Assembly (NCBI GenBank): GCA_032622095.1
Contig: CP136062.1
Coordinates: 228,488,578 to 228,552,577, forward strand
Source of the DNA: Siphonodentalium dalli
Taxonomy: Eukaryota > Mollusca > Scaphopoda > Gadilida > Siphonodentaliidae
DNA: 64,000 nt
Direction of reading: 5' to 3'
Part shown: piece after piece, positions 33,121 through 48,900 of the stretch
How positions within the stretch are numbered: the stretch's first letter is position 1
Layout: the number at the start of each line of letters is the position of its first letter
Made by a program: the position numbers and the translations under genes
Notes under the pieces: model-generated
Told to the model about the DNA's origin: nothing
Database searches by the model: none
What the model saw: the letters and a program-made list of their open reading frames with translations, nothing else

Positions 33121-36100
33121 GCGAAGTTAGATCAATATTATAAGTTACGGGACGCTTAGATATGGTGTCATGTGAGGCGAAGTGAGATCAAGATTATAAG
33201 TTACGGGACGCTTAGTGGTCGATATGGTGTCATTTGAGGCGAAGTTAGATCAATATTATAAGTTACGGGACGCTTAGTGGTCGATATGGTGTCATGTGAG
33301 GCGAAGTTAGATCAATATTATAAGTTACGTGACGCTTAGTGGTCGATATGGTGTCATGTGATGCGAAGTTAGATCAATATTATAAGTTACGGGACGCTTA
33401 GTGGTCGATATGGTGTCATGTGAGGCGAAGTTAGATCAATATTATAAGTTACGGGACGCTTAGTGGTCGATATGGTGTCATGTGAGGCGAAGTTAGATCA
33501 ATATTATAAGTTACGGGACGCTTAGTGGTCGATATGGTGTCACGTGAGGCGAAGTTAGATCAATATTATAAGTTACGGGACGCTTAGTGGTCGATATGGT
33601 GTCATGTGAGGCGAAGTTAGATCAATATTATAAGTTACGGGACGCTTAGTGGTCGATATGGTGTCATGTGATGCGAAGTTAGATCAATATTATAAATTAC
33701 GGGACGCTTAGTGGTCGATATGGTGTCATGTGAGGCGAAGTTAGATTAATATTATAAGTTACGGGACGCTTATTGGTCGATATGGTGTCATGTGAGGCGA
33801 AGTTAGATGAATATTATAAGTTACGGGACGCTTAGTGGTCGATATGGTGTCACGTGACGCGAAGTTAGATCAATATTATAAGTTACGGGACGCTTAGTGG
33901 TCGATATGGTGTCATGTGACGCGAAGTTATATCAATATTATACGTTACGGGACGCTTAGTGGTCGATATGGTGTCACGTGAGGCGAAGTTAGATCAATAT
34001 TATGAGTTACGGGACGCTTAGTGGTCGATATGGTGTCATGTGAGGCGAAGTTAGATCAATATTATAAGTTACGGGACGCTTAGTGGTCGATATGATGTCA
34101 TGTGAGGCGAAGTTAGATCAATATTATAAGTTACGGGACGCTTAGTGGTCGATATTGTGTCATGTGAGGCGAAGTGAGATCAATATTATAAGTTACGGGA
34201 CGCTTAGTGGTCGATATGGTGTCATGTGAGGCGAAGTTAGATCAATATTATAAGTTACGGGACGCTTAGTGGTCGATATGGTGTCATGTGAGGCGAAGTG
34301 AGATCAATATTATGAGTTACGGGACGCTTAGTGGTCGATATGGTGTCATGTGAGGCGAAGTTAGATCAATATTATAAGTTACGGGACGCTTAGTGATCGA
34401 TATGGTGTCATGTGAGGCGAAGTTAGATCAATATTATAAGTTACGGGACGCTTAGTGGTGGATATGGTGTCATGTGACGCGAAGTTAGATCAATATTATA
34501 CGTTACGGGACGCTTAGTGGTCGATATGGTGTCACGTGAGGCGAAGTTAGATGAATATTATAAGTTACGGGACGCTTAGTGGTCGATATGGTGTCATGTG
34601 AGGCGAAGTTAGATCAATATTATAAGTTACGGGACGCTTAGTGGTCGATATGGTGTCATGTGAGGCGAAGTTAGATCAATATTATAAGTTACGGGACGCT
34701 TAGTGGTCGATATGGTGTCACGTGATGCGAATTTAGATCAATATTATAAGTTACGGGACGCTTAGTGGTCGATATGGTGTCATGTGAGGCGAGTTAGATC
34801 AATATTATAAGTTACGGGACGCTTAGTGGTCGATATGGTGTCACGTGAGGCGAAGTTAGATCAATATTATAAGTTACGGGACGCTTACTGGTCGATATGG
34901 TGTCATGTGAGGCGAAGTTAGATCAATATTATAAGTTACGGGACGCTTAGTGGTCGATATGGTGTCATTTGAGGCGAAGTTAGATCAATATTATAAGTTA
35001 CGGGACGCTTAGTGGTCGATATGGTGTCATGTGAGGCGAAGTTAGATCAATATTATAAGTTACGGGACGCTTAGTGGTCGATATGGTGTCATTTGAGGCG
35101 AAGTTAGATCAATATTATAAGTTACGGGACGCTTAGTGGTCGATATGGTGTCATGTGAGGCGAAGTTAGATCAATATTATAAGTTACGGGACGCTTAGTG
35201 GTCGATATGGTGTCATGTGAGGCGAAGTTAGATCAATATTATAAGTTACGGGACGCTTAGTGGTCGATATGGTGTCACGTGAGGCGAAGTTAGATCAATA
35301 TTATAAGTTACGGGACGCTTAGTGGTCGATATGGTGTCATGTGAGGCGAAGTTAGATCAATATTATAAGTTACGAGACGCTTAGTGGTCGATATGGTGTC
35401 ACGTGAGGCGAAGTTAGATCAATATTATAAGTTACGGGACGCTTAGTGGTCGATATGGTGTCATGTGAGGCGAAGTTAGATCAATATTATAAGTTACGGG
35501 ACGCTTAGTGGTCGATATGGTGTCATGTGATGCGAAGTTAGATCAATATTATAAATTACGGGACGCTTAGTGGTCGATATGGTGTCATGTGACGCGAAGT
35601 TATATCAATATTATACGTTACGGGACGCTTAGTGGTCGATATGGTGTCACGTGAGGCGAAGTTAGATCAATATTATGAGTTACGGGACGCTTAGTGGTCG
35701 ATATGGTGTCATGTGAGGCGAAGTTAGATCAATATTATAAGTTACGGGACGCTTAGTGGTCGATATGATGTCATGTGAGGCGAAGTTAGATCAATATTAT
35801 AAGTTACGGGACGCTTAGTGGTCGATATTGTGTCATGTGAGGCGAAGTGAGATCAATATTATAAGTTACGGGACGCTTAGTGGTCGATATGGTGTCATGT
35901 GAGGCGAAGTTAGATCAATATTATAAGTTACGGGACGCTTAGTGGTCGATATGGTGTCATGTGAGGCGAAGTGAGATCAATATTATAAGTTACGGGACGC
36001 TTAGTGGTCGATATGGTGTCATGTGAGGCGAAGTTAGATCAATATTATAAGTTACGGGACGCTTAGTGATCGATATGGTGTCATGTGAGGCGAAGTTAGA

Positions 36101-38279
36101 TCAATATTATAAGTTACGGGACGCTTAGTGGTCGATATGGTGTCATGTGACGCGAAATTAGATCAATATTATAAGTTACGGGACGCTTAGTGGTCGATAT
36201 GGTGTCATGTGAGGCGAAGTGAGATCAATATTATAAGTTACGGGACGCTTAGTGGTCGATATGGTGTCATGTGAGGCGAAGTTAGATCAATATTATAAGT
36301 TACGGGACGCTTAGTGGTCGATATGGTGTCATGTGAGGCGAAGTGAGATCAATATTATAAGTTACGGGACGCTTAGTGGTCGATATGGTGTCACGTGATG
36401 CGAATTTAGATCAATATTATACGTTACGGGACGCTTAGTGGTCGATATGGTGTCATGTGAGGCGAAGTTAGATCAATATTATAAGTTACGGGACGCTTAG
36501 TGGTCGATATGGTGTCATGTGAGGCGAAGTTAGATCAATATTATAAGTTACGGGACGCTTAGTGGTCGATATGGTGTCACGTGATGCGAATTTAGATCAA
36601 TATTATAAGTTACGGGACGCTTAGTGGTCGATATGGTGTCATGTGAGGCGAAGTTAGATCAATATTATAAGTTACGGGACGCTTAGTGGTCGATATGGTG
36701 TCACGTGAGGCGAAGTTAGATCAATATTATAAGTTACGGGACGCTTACTGGTCGATATGGTGTCATGTGAGGCGAAGTTAGATCAATATTATAAGTTACG
36801 GGACGCTTAGTGGTCGATATGGTGTCATTTGAGGCGAAGTTAGATCAATATTATAAGTTACGGGACGCTTAGTGGTCGATATGGTGTCATGTGAGGCGAA
36901 GTTAGATCAATATTATAAGTTACGGGACGCTTAGTGGTCGATATGGTGTCATGTGAGGCGAAGTGAGATCAATATTATAAGTTACGGGACGCTTAGTGGT
37001 CGATATGGTGTCACGTGATGCGAATTTAGATCAATATTATAAGTTACGGGACGCTTAGTGATCAATATGGTGTCATGTGAGGCGAAGTTAGATCAATATT
37101 ATAAGTTACGGGACGCTTAGTGGTCGATATGGTGTCATGTGAGGCGAAGTTAGATCAATATTATACGTTACGGGACGCTTAGTGGTCGATATGGTGTCAT
37201 GTGATGCGAAGTTAGATGAATATTATAAGTTACGGGACGCTTAGTGGTCGATATGGTGTCATGTGAGGCGAAGTTAGATCAATATTATAAGTTACGGGAC
37301 GCTTAGTGATCGATATGGTGTCATGTGAGGCGAAGTTAGATCAATATTATAAGTTACGGGACGCTTAGTGGTCGATATGGTGTCATGTGACGCGAAGTTA
37401 GATCAATATTATAAGTTACGGGACGCTTAGTGGTCGATATGGTGTCATGTGAGGCGAAGTGAGATCAATATTATAAGTTACGGGACGCTTAGTGGTCGAT
37501 ATGGTGTCATGTGAGGCGAAGTTAGATCAATATTATAAGTTACGGGACGCTTAGTGGTCGATATGGTGTCATGTGAGGCGAAGTGAGATCAATATTATAA
37601 GTTACGGGACGCTTAGTGGTCGATATGGTGTCACGTGATGCGAATTTAGATCAATATTATAAGTTACGGGACGCTTAGTGGTCGATATGGTGTCATGTGA
37701 GGCGAAGTTAGATCAATATTATAAGTTACGGGACGCTTAGTGGTCGATATGGTGTCATGTGAGGCGAAGTTAGATCAATATTATAAGTTACGGGACGCTT
37801 AGTGGTCGATATGGTGTCACGTGATGCGAATTTAGATCAATATTATAAGTTACGGGACGCTTAGTGGTCGATATGGTGTCATGTGAGGCGAAGTTAGATC
37901 AATATTATAAGTTACGGGACGCTTAGTGGTCGATATGGTGTCACGTGAGGCGAAGTTAGATCAATATTATAAGTTACGGGACGCTTACTGGTCGATATGG
38001 TGTCATGTGAGGCGAAGTTAGATCAATATTATAAGTTACGGGACGCTTAGTGGTCGATATGGTGTCATTTGAGGCGAAGTTAGATCAATATTATAAGTTA
38101 CGGGACGCTTAGTGGTCGATATGGTGTCATGTGAGGCGAAGTTAGATCAATATTATAAGTTACGGGACGCTTAGTGGTCGATATGGTGTCATGTGAGGCG
38201 AAGTGAGATCAATATTATAAGTTACGGGACGCTTAGTGGTCGATATGGTGTCACGTGATGCGAATTTAGATCAATATTA

Positions 38280-41200
38280 TAAGTTACGGGACGCTTAGTG
38301 ATCGAAATGGTGTCATGTGAGGCGAAGTTAGATCAATATTATAAGTTACGGGACGCTTAGTGGTCGATATGGTGTCATGTGAGGCGAAGTTAGATCAATA
38401 TTATACGTTACGGGACGCTTAGTGGTCGATATGGTGTCATGTGAGGCGAAGTTAGATGAATATTATAAGTTACGGGACGCTTAGTGGTCGATATGGTGTC
38501 ATGTGAGGCGAAGTTAGATCAATATTATAAGTTACGGGACGCTTAGTGGTCGATATGGTGTCATGTGAGGCGAAGTTAGATCAATATTATAAGTTACGGG
38601 ACGCTTAGTGGTCGATATGGTGTCATGTGAGGCGAAGTGAGATCAAGATTATAAGTTACGGGACGCTTAGTGGTCGATATGGTGTCATTTGAGGCGAAGT
38701 TAGATCAATATTATAAGTTACGGGACGCTTAGTGGTCGATATGGTGTCATGTGAGGCGAAGTTAGATCAATATTATAAGTTACGGGACGCTTAGTGGTCG
38801 ATATGGTGTCATGTGATGCGAAGTTAGATCAATATTATAAGTTACGGGACGCTTAGTGGTCGATATGGTGTCATGTGAGGCGAAGTTAGATCAATATTAT
38901 AAGTTACGGGACGCTTAGTGGTCGATATCGTGTCATGTGAGGCGAAGTTAGATCAATATTATAAGTTACGGGACGCTTAGTGGTCGATATGGTGTCACGT
39001 GATGCGAATTTAGATCAATATTATAAGTTACGGGACGCTTAGTGGTCGATATGGTGTCAGGTGAGGCGAAGTTAGATTAATATTATAAGTTACGGGACGC
39101 TTAGTGGTCGATATGGTGTCACGTGAGGCGAAGTTAGATCAATATTATAAGTTACGGGACGCTTACTGGTCGATATGGTGTCATGTGAGGCGAAGTTAGA
39201 TCAATATTATAAGTTACGGGACGCTTAGTGGTCGATATGGTGTCATGTGAGGCGAAGTTAGATCAATATTATAAGTTACGGGACGCTTAGTGGTCGATAT
39301 GGTGTCATGTGAGGCGAAGTGAGATCAAGATTATAAGTTACGGGACGCTTAGTGGTCGATATGGTGTCATTTGAGGCGAAGTTAGATCAATATTATAAGT
39401 TACGGGACGCTTAGTGGTCGATATGGTGTCATGTGAGGCGAAGTTAGATCAATATTATAAGTTACGGGACGCTTAGTGGTCGATATGGTGTCATGTGAGG
39501 CGAAGTTAGATCAATATTATAAGTTACGGGACGCTTAGTGGTCGATATGGTGTCACGTGAGGCGAAGTTAGATCAATATTATAAGTTACGGGACGCTTAC
39601 TGGTCGATATGGTGTCATGTGAGGCGAAGTTAGATCAATATTATAAGTTACGGGACGCTTAGTGGTCGATATGGTGTCATTTGAGGCGAAGTTAGATCAA
39701 TATTATAAGTTACGGGACGCTTAGTGGTCGATATGGTGTCATGTGAGGCGAAGTTAGATCAATATTATAAGTTACGGGACGCTTAGTGGTCGATATGGTG
39801 TCATGTGAGGCGAAGTGAGATCAATATTATAAGTTACGGGACGCTTAGTGGTCGATATGGTGTCACGTGATGCGAATTTAGATCAATATTATAAGTTACG
39901 GGACGCTTAGTGATCGAAATGGTGTCATGTGAGGCGAAGTTAGATCAATATTATAAGTTACGGGACGCTTAGTGGTCGATATGGTGTCATGTGAGGCGAA
40001 GTTAGATCAATATTATACGTTACGGGACGCTTAGTGGTCGATATGGTGTCATGTGAGGCGAAGTTAGATGAATATTATAAGTTACGGGACGCTTAGTGGT
40101 CGATATGGTGTCATGTGAGGCGAAGTTAGATCAATATTATAAGTTACGGGACGCTTAGTGGTCGATATGGTGTCATGTGAGGCGAAGTTAGATCAATATT
40201 ATAAGTTACGGGACGCTTAGTGGTCGATATGGTGTCATGTGAGGCGAAGTGAGATCAAGATTATAAGTTACGGGACGCTTAGTGGTCGATATGGTGTCAT
40301 TTGAGGCGAAGTTAGATCAATATTATAAGTTACGGGACGCTTAGTGGTCGATATGGTGTCATGTGAGGCGAAGTTAGATCAATATTATAAGTTACGGGAC
40401 GCTTAGTGGTCGATATGGTGTCATGTGATGCGAAGTTAGATCAATATTATAAGTTACGGGACGCTTAGTGGTCGATATGGTGTCATGTGAGGCGAAGTTA
40501 GATCAATATTATAAGTTACGGGACGCTTAGTGGTCGATATCGTGTCATGTGAGGCGAAGTTAGATCAATATTATAAGTTACGGGACGCTTAGTGGTCGAT
40601 ATGGTGTCACGTGATGCGAATTTAGATCAATATTATAAGTTACGGGACGCTTAGTGGTCGATATGGTGTCAGGTGAGGCGAAGTTAGATTAATATTATAA
40701 GTTACGGGACGCTTAGTGGTCGATATGGTGTCACGTGAGGCGAAGTTAGATCAATATTATAAGTTACGGGACGCTTACTGGTCGATATGGTGTCATGTGA
40801 GGCGAAGTTAGATCAATATTATAAGTTACGGGACGCTTAGTGGTCGATATGGTGTCATGTGAGGCGAAGTTAGATCAATATTATAAGTTACGGGACGCTT
40901 AGTGGTCGATATGGTGTCATGTGAGGCGAAGTGAGATCAAGATTATAAGTTACGGGACGCTTAGTGGTCGATATGGTGTCATTTGAGGCGAAGTTAGATC
41001 AATATTATAAGTTACGGGACGCTTAGTGGTCGATATGGTGTCATGTGAGGCGAAGTTAGATCAATATTATAAGTTACGGGACGCTTAGTGGTCGATATGG
41101 TGTCATGTGATGCGAAGTTAGATCAATATTATAAGTTACGGGACGCTTAGTGGTCGATATGGTGTCATGTGAGGCGAAGTTAGATCAATATTATAAGTTA

Positions 41201-44200
41201 CGGGACGCTTAGTGGTCGATATGGTGTCATGTGAGGCGAAGTTAGATCAATATTATAAGTTACGGGACGCTTAGTGGTCGATATGGTGTCACGTGAGGCG
41301 AAGTTAGATCAATATTATAAGTTACGGGACGCTTAGTGGTCGATATGGTGTCATGTGAGGCGAAGTTAGATCAATATTATAAGTTACGGGACGCTTAGTG
41401 GTCGATATGGTGTCATGTGAGGCGAAGTGAGATCAATATTATAAGTTACGGGACGCTTAGTGGTCGATATGGTGTCATGTGAGGCGAAGTTAGATTAATA
41501 TTATAAGTTACGGGACGCTTATTGGTCGATATGGTGTCATGTGAGGCGAAGTTAGATCAATATTATAAGTTACGGGACGCTTAGTGGTCGATATGGTGTC
41601 ATGTGACGCGAAGTTATATCAATATTATACGTTACGGGACGCTTAGTGGTCGATATGGTGTCACGTGAGGCGAAGTTAGATCAATATTATGAGTTACGGG
41701 ACGCTTAGTGGTCGATATGGTGTCATGTGAGGCGAAGTTAGATCAATATTATAAGTTACGGGACGCTTAGTGGTCGATATGGTGTCACGTGATGCGAATT
41801 TAGATCAATATTATAAGTTACGGGACGCTTAGTGGTCGATATGGTGTCATGTGAGGCGAAGTTAGATCAATATTATAAGTTACGGGACGCTTAGTGGTCG
41901 ATATGGTGTCACGTGAGGCGAAGTTAGATCAATATTATAAGTTACGGGACGCTTACTGGTCGATATGGTGTCATGTGAGGCGAAGTTAGATCAATATTAT
42001 AAGTTACGGGACGCTTAGTGGTCGATATGGTGTCACGTGATGCGAATTTAGATCAATATTATAAGTTACGGGACGCTTAGTGATCGAAATGGTGTCATGT
42101 GAGGCGAAGTTAGATCAATATTATAAGTTACGGGACGCTTAGTGGTCGATATGGTGTCATGTGAGGCGAAGTTAGATCAATATTATACGTTACGGGACGC
42201 TTAGTGGTCGATATGGTGTCATGTGAGGCGAAGTTAGATGAATATTATAAGTTACGGGACGCTTAGTGGTCGATATGGTGTCATGTGAGGCGAAGTTAGA
42301 TCAATATTATAAGTTACGGGACGCTTAGTGGTCGATATGGTGTCATGTGAGGCGAAGTTAGATCAATATTATAAGTTACGGGACGCTTAGTGGTCGATAT
42401 GGTGTCATGTGAGGCGAAGTGAGATCAAGATTATAAGTTACGGGACGCTTAGTGGTCGATATGGTGTCATTTGAGGCGAAGTTAGATCAATATTATAAGT
42501 TACGGGACGCTTAGTGGTCGATATGGTGTCATGTGAGGCGAAGTTAGATCAATATTATAAGTTACGGGACGCTTAGTGGTCGATATGGTGTCATGTGATG
42601 CGAAGTTAGATCAATATTATAAGTTACGGGACGCTTAGTGGTCGATATGGTGTCATGTGAGGCGAAGTTAGATCAATATTATAAGTTACGGGACGCTTAG
42701 TGGTCGATATCGTGTCATGTGAGGCGAAGTTAGATCAATATTATAAGTTACGGGACGCTTAGTGGTCGATATGGTGTCACGTGATGCGAATTTAGATCAA
42801 TATTATAAGTTACGGGACGCTTAGTGGTCGATATGGTGTCAGGTGAGGCGAAGTTAGATTAATATTATAAGTTACGGGACGCTTAGTGGTCGATATGGTG
42901 TCACGTGAGGCGAAGTTAGATCAATATTATAAGTTACGGGACGCTTACTGGTCGATATGGTGTCATGTGAGGCGAAGTTAGATCAATATTATAAGTTACG
43001 GGACGCTTAGTGGTCGATATGGTGTCATGTGAGGCGAAGTTAGATCAATATTATAAGTTACGGGACGCTTAGTGGTCGATATGGTGTCATGTGAGGCGAA
43101 GTGAGATCAAGATTATAAGTTACGGGACGCTTAGTGGTCGATATGGTGTCATTTGAGGCGAAGTTAGATCAATATTATAAGTTACGGGACGCTTAGTGGT
43201 CGATATGGTGTCATGTGAGGCGAAGTTAGATCAATATTATAAGTTACGGGACGCTTAGTGGTCGATATGGTGTCATGTGAGGCGAAGTTAGATCAATATT
43301 ATAAGTTACGGGACGCTTAGTGGTCGATATGGTGTCACGTGAGGCGAAGTTAGATCAATATTATAAGTTACGGGACGCTTACTGGTCGATATGGTGTCAT
43401 GTGAGGCGAAGTTAGATCAATATTATAAGTTACGGGACGCTTAGTGGTCGATATGGTGTCATTTGAGGCGAAGTTAGATCAATATTATAAGTTACGGGAC
43501 GCTTAGTGGTCGATATGGTGTCATGTGAGGCGAAGTTAGATCAATATTATAAGTTACGGGACGCTTAGTGGTCGATATGGTGTCATGTGAGGCGAAGTGA
43601 GATCAATATTATAAGTTACGGGACGCTTAGTGGTCGATATGGTGTCACGTGATGCGAATTTAGATCAATATTATAAGTTACGGGACGCTTAGTGATCGAA
43701 ATGGTGTCATGTGAGGCGAAGTTAGATCAATATTATAAGTTACGGGACGCTTAGTGGTCGATATGGTGTCATGTGAGGCGAAGTTAGATCAATATTATAC
43801 GTTACGGGACGCTTAGTGGTCGATATGGTGTCATGTGAGGCGAAGTTAGATGAATATTATAAGTTACGGGACGCTTAGTGGTCGATATGGTGTCATGTGA
43901 GGCGAAGTTAGATCAATATTATAAGTTACGGGACGCTTAGTGGTCGATATGGTGTCATGTGAGGCGAAGTTAGATCAATATTATAAGTTACGGGACGCTT
44001 AGTGGTCGATATGGTGTCATGTGAGGCGAAGTGAGATCAAGATTATAAGTTACGGGACGCTTAGTGGTCGATATGGTGTCATTTGAGGCGAAGTTAGATC
44101 AATATTATAAGTTACGGGACGCTTAGTGGTCGATATGGTGTCATGTGAGGCGAAGTTAGATCAATATTATAAGTTACGGGACGCTTAGTGGTCGATATGG

Positions 44201-45900
44201 TGTCATGTGATGCGAAGTTAGATCAATATTATAAGTTACGGGACGCTTAGTGGTCGATATGGTGTCATGTGAGGCGAAGTTAGATCAATATTATAAGTTA
44301 CGGGACGCTTAGTGGTCGATATCGTGTCATGTGAGGCGAAGTTAGATCAATATTATAAGTTACGGGACGCTTAGTGGTCGATATGGTGTCACGTGATGCG
44401 AATTTAGATCAATATTATAAGTTACGGGACGCTTAGTGGTCGATATGGTGTCAGGTGAGGCGAAGTTAGATTAATATTATAAGTTACGGGACGCTTAGTG
44501 GTCGATATGGTGTCACGTGAGGCGAAGTTAGATCAATATTATAAGTTACGGGACGCTTACTGGTCGATATGGTGTCATGTGAGGCGAAGTTAGATCAATA
44601 TTATAAGTTACGGGACGCTTAGTGGTCGATATGGTGTCATGTGAGGCGAAGTTAGATCAATATTATAAGTTACGGGACGCTTAGTGGTCGATATGGTGTC
44701 ATGTGAGGCGAAGTGAGATCAAGATTATAAGTTACGGGACGCTTAGTGGTCGATATGGTGTCATTTGAGGCGAAGTTAGATCAATATTATAAGTTACGGG
44801 ACGCTTAGTGGTCGATATGGTGTCATGTGAGGCGAAGTTAGATCAATATTATAAGTTACGGGACGCTTAGTGGTCGATATGGTGTCATGTGATGCGAAGT
44901 TAGATCAATATTATAAGTTACGGGACGCTTAGTGGTCGATATGGTGTCATGTGAGGCGAAGTTAGATCAATATTATAAGTTACGGGACGCTTAGTGGTCG
45001 ATATGGTGTCATGTGAGGCGAAGTTAGATCAATATTATAAGTTACGGGACGCTTAGTGGTCGATATGGTGTCACGTGAGGCGAAGTTAGATCAATATTAT
45101 AAGTTACGGGACGCTTAGTGGTCGATATGGTGTCATGTGAGGCGAAGTTAGATCAATATTATAAGTTACGGGACGCTTAGTGGTCGATATGGTGTCATGT
45201 GAGGCGAAGTGAGATCAATATTATAAGTTACGGGACGCTTAGTGGTCGATATGGTGTCATGTGAGGCGAAGTTAGATTAATATTATAAGTTACGGGACGC
45301 TTATTGGTCGATATGGTGTCATGTGAGGCGAAGTTAGATGAATATTATAAGTTACGGGACGCTTAGTGGTCGATATGGTGTCACGTGAGGCGAAGTTAGA
45401 TCAATATTATAAGTTACGGGACGCTTAGTGGTCGATATGGTGTCATGTGACGCGAAGTTATATCAATATTATACGTTACGGGACGCTTAGTGGTCGATAT
45501 GGTGTCACGTGAGGCGAAGTTAGATCAATATTATGAGTTACGGGACGCTTAGTGGTCGATATGGTGTCATGTGAGGCGAAGTTAGATCAATATTATAAGT
45601 TACGGGACGCTTAGTGGTCGATATGGTGTCACGTGATGCGAATTTAGATCAATATTATAAGTTACGGGACGCTTAGTGGTCGATATGGTGTCATGTGAGG
45701 CGAAGTTAGATCAATATTATAAGTTACGGGACGCTTAGTGGTCGATATGGTGTCACGTGAGGCGAAGTTAGATCAATATTATAAGTTACGGGACGCTTAC
45801 TGGTCGATATGGTGTCATGTGAGGCGAAGTTAGATCAATATTATAAGTTACGGGACGCTTAGTGGTCGATATGGTGTCATGTGAGGCGAAGTTAGATCAA
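38280..45900. repeat. Higher-order repeats inside the 62-bp satellite (1612 bp and 3782 bp)
   Basis: The rare variant ATCGAAATGG occurs at 38301, 39913, 42083 and 43695, and GATCAAGATTAT at 38641, 40253, 42423 and 44035, and again at 39323, 40935, 43105 and 44717. Spacings are 1612, 2170 and 1612 bp, i.e. 26, 35 and 26 monomers, giving an outer period of 3782 bp (61 monomers). Three independent markers agree. Confidence 0.92.
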
Positions 45901-48900
45901 TATTATAAGTTACGGGACGCTTAGTGGTCGATATGGTGTCACGTGATGCGAATTTAGATCAATATTATAAGTTACGGGACGCTTAGTGGTCGATATGGTG
46001 TCATGTGAGGCGAAGTTAGATCAATATTATAAGTTACGGGACGCTTAGTGGTCGATATGGTGTCACGTGAGGCGAAGTTAGATCAATATTATAAGTTACG
46101 GGACGCTTACTGGTCGATATGGTGTCATGTGAGGCGAAGTTAGATCAATATTATAAGTTACGGGACGCTTAGTGGTCGATATGGTGTCATTTGAGGCGAA
46201 GTTAGATCAATATTATAAGTTACGGGACGCTTAGTGGTCGATATGGTGTCATGTGAGGCGAAGTTAGATCAATATTATAAGTTACGGGACGCTTAGTGGT
46301 CGATATGGTGTCATTTGAGGCGAAGTTAGATCAATATTATAAGTTACGGGACGCTTAGTGGTCGATATGGTGTCATGTGAGGCGAAGTTAGATCAATATT
46401 ATAAGTTACGGGACGCTTAGTGGTCGATATGGTGTCATGTGAGGCGAAGTTAGATCAATATTATAAGTTACGGGACGCTTAGTGGTCGATATGGTGTCAC
46501 GTGAGGCGAAGTTAGATCAATATTATAAGTTACGGGACGCTTAGTGGTCGATATGGTGTCATGTGAGGCGAAGTTAGATCAATATTATAAGTTACGAGAC
46601 GCTTAGTGGTCGATATGGTGTCACGTGAGGCGAAGTTAGATCAATATTATAAGTTACGGGACGCTTAGTGGTCGATATGGTGTCATGTGAGGCGAAGTTA
46701 GATCAATATTATAAGTTACGGGACGCTTAGTGGTCGATATGGTGTCATGTGATGCGAAGTTAGATCAATATTATAAATTACGGGACGCTTAGTGGTCGAT
46801 ATGGTGTCATGTGACGCGAAGTTATATCAATATTATACGTTACGGGACGCTTAGTGGTCGATATGGTGTCACGTGAGGCGAAGTTAGATCAATATTATGA
46901 GTTACGGGACGCTTAGTGGTCGATATGGTGTCATGTGAGGCGAAGTTAGATCAATATTATAAGTTACGGGACGCTTAGTGGTCGATATTGTGTCATGTGA
47001 GGCGAAGTGAGATCAATATTATAAGTTACGGGACGCTTAGTGGTCGATATTGTGTCATGTGAGGCGAAGTGAGATCAATATTATAAGTTACGGGACGCTT
47101 AGTGGTCGATATGGTGTAATGTGAGGCGAAGTTAGATCAATATTATAAGTTACGGGACGCTTAGTGGTCGATATGGTGTCATGTGAGGCGAAGTGAGATC
47201 AATATTATAAGTTACGGGACGCTTAGTGGTCGATATGGTGTCATGTGAGGCGAAGTTAGATCAATATTATAAGTTACGGGACGCTTAGTGATCGATATGG
47301 TGTCATGTGAGGCGAAGTTAGATCAATATTATAAGTTACGGGACGCTTAATGGTCGATATGGTGTCATGTGACGCGAAGTTAGATCAATATTATAAGTTA
47401 CGGGACGCTTAGTGGTCGATATAGTGTCATGTGAGGCGAAGTGAGATCAATATTATAAGTTACGGGACGCTTAGTGGTCGATATGGTGTCATGTGAGGCG
47501 AAGTTAGATCAATATTATAAGTTACGGGACGCTTAGTGGTCGATATGGTGTCATGTGAGGCGAAGTGAGATCAATATTATAAGTTACGGGACGCTTAGTG
47601 GTCGATATGGTGTCACGTGATGCGAATTTAGATCAATATTATAAGTTACGGGACGCTTAGTGATCGATATGGTGTCATGTGAGGCGAAGTTAGATCAATA
47701 TTATAAGTTACGGGACGCTTAGTGGTCGATATGGTGTCATGTGAGGCGAAGTTAGATCAATATTATACGTTACGGGACGCTTAGTGGTCGATATGATGTC
47801 ATGTGAGGCGAAGTTAGATGAATATTATAAGTTACGGGACGCTTAGTGGTCGATATGGTGTCATGTGAGGCGAAGTTAGATCAATATTATAAGTTACGGG
47901 ACGCTTAGTGGTCGATATGGTGTCACGTGATGCGAATTTAGATCAATATTATAAGTTACGGGACGCTTAGTGGTCGATATGGTGTCAGGTGAGGCGAAGT
48001 TAGATCAATATTATAAGTTATGGGACGCTTAGTGGTCGATATGGTGTCACGTGAGGCGAAGTTAGATCAATATTATAAGTTACGGGACGCTTACTGGTCG
48101 ATATGGTGTCATGTGAGGCGAAGTTAGATCAATATTATAAGTTACGGGACGCTTAGTGGTCGATATGGTGTCATGTGAGGCGAAGTTAGATCAATATTAT
48201 AAGTTACGGGACGCTTAGTGGTCGATATGGTGTCATGTGAGGCGAAGTGAGATCAAGATTATAAGTTACGGGACGCTTAGTGGTCGATATGGTGTCATTT
48301 GAGGCGAAGTTAGATCAATATTATAAGTTACGGGACGCTTAGTGGTCGATATGGTGTCATGTGAGGCGAAGTTAGATCAATATTATAAGTTACGGGACGC
48401 TTAGTGGTCGATATGGTGTCATGTGATGCGAAGTTAGATCAATATTATAAGTTACGGGACGCTTAGTGGTCGATATGGTGTCATGTGACGCGAAGTTATA
48501 TCAATATTATACGTTACGGGACGCTTAGTGGTCGATATGGTGTCACGTGAGGCGAAGTTAGATCAATATTATGAGTTACGGGACGCTTAGTGGTCGATAT
48601 GGTGTCATGTGAGGCGAAGTTAGATCAATATTATAAGTTACGGGACGCTTAGTGGTCGATATGATGTCATGTGAGGCGAAGTTAGATCAATATTATAAGT
48701 TACGGGACGCTTAGTGGTCGATATTGTGTCATGTGAGGCGAAGTGAGATCAATATTATAAGTTACGGGACGCTTAGTGGTCGATATGGTGTCATGTGAGG
48801 CGAAGTTAGATCAATATTATAAGTTACGGGACGCTTAGTGGTCGATATGGTGTCATGTGAGGCGAAGTGAGATCAATATTATAAGTTACGGGACGCTTAG

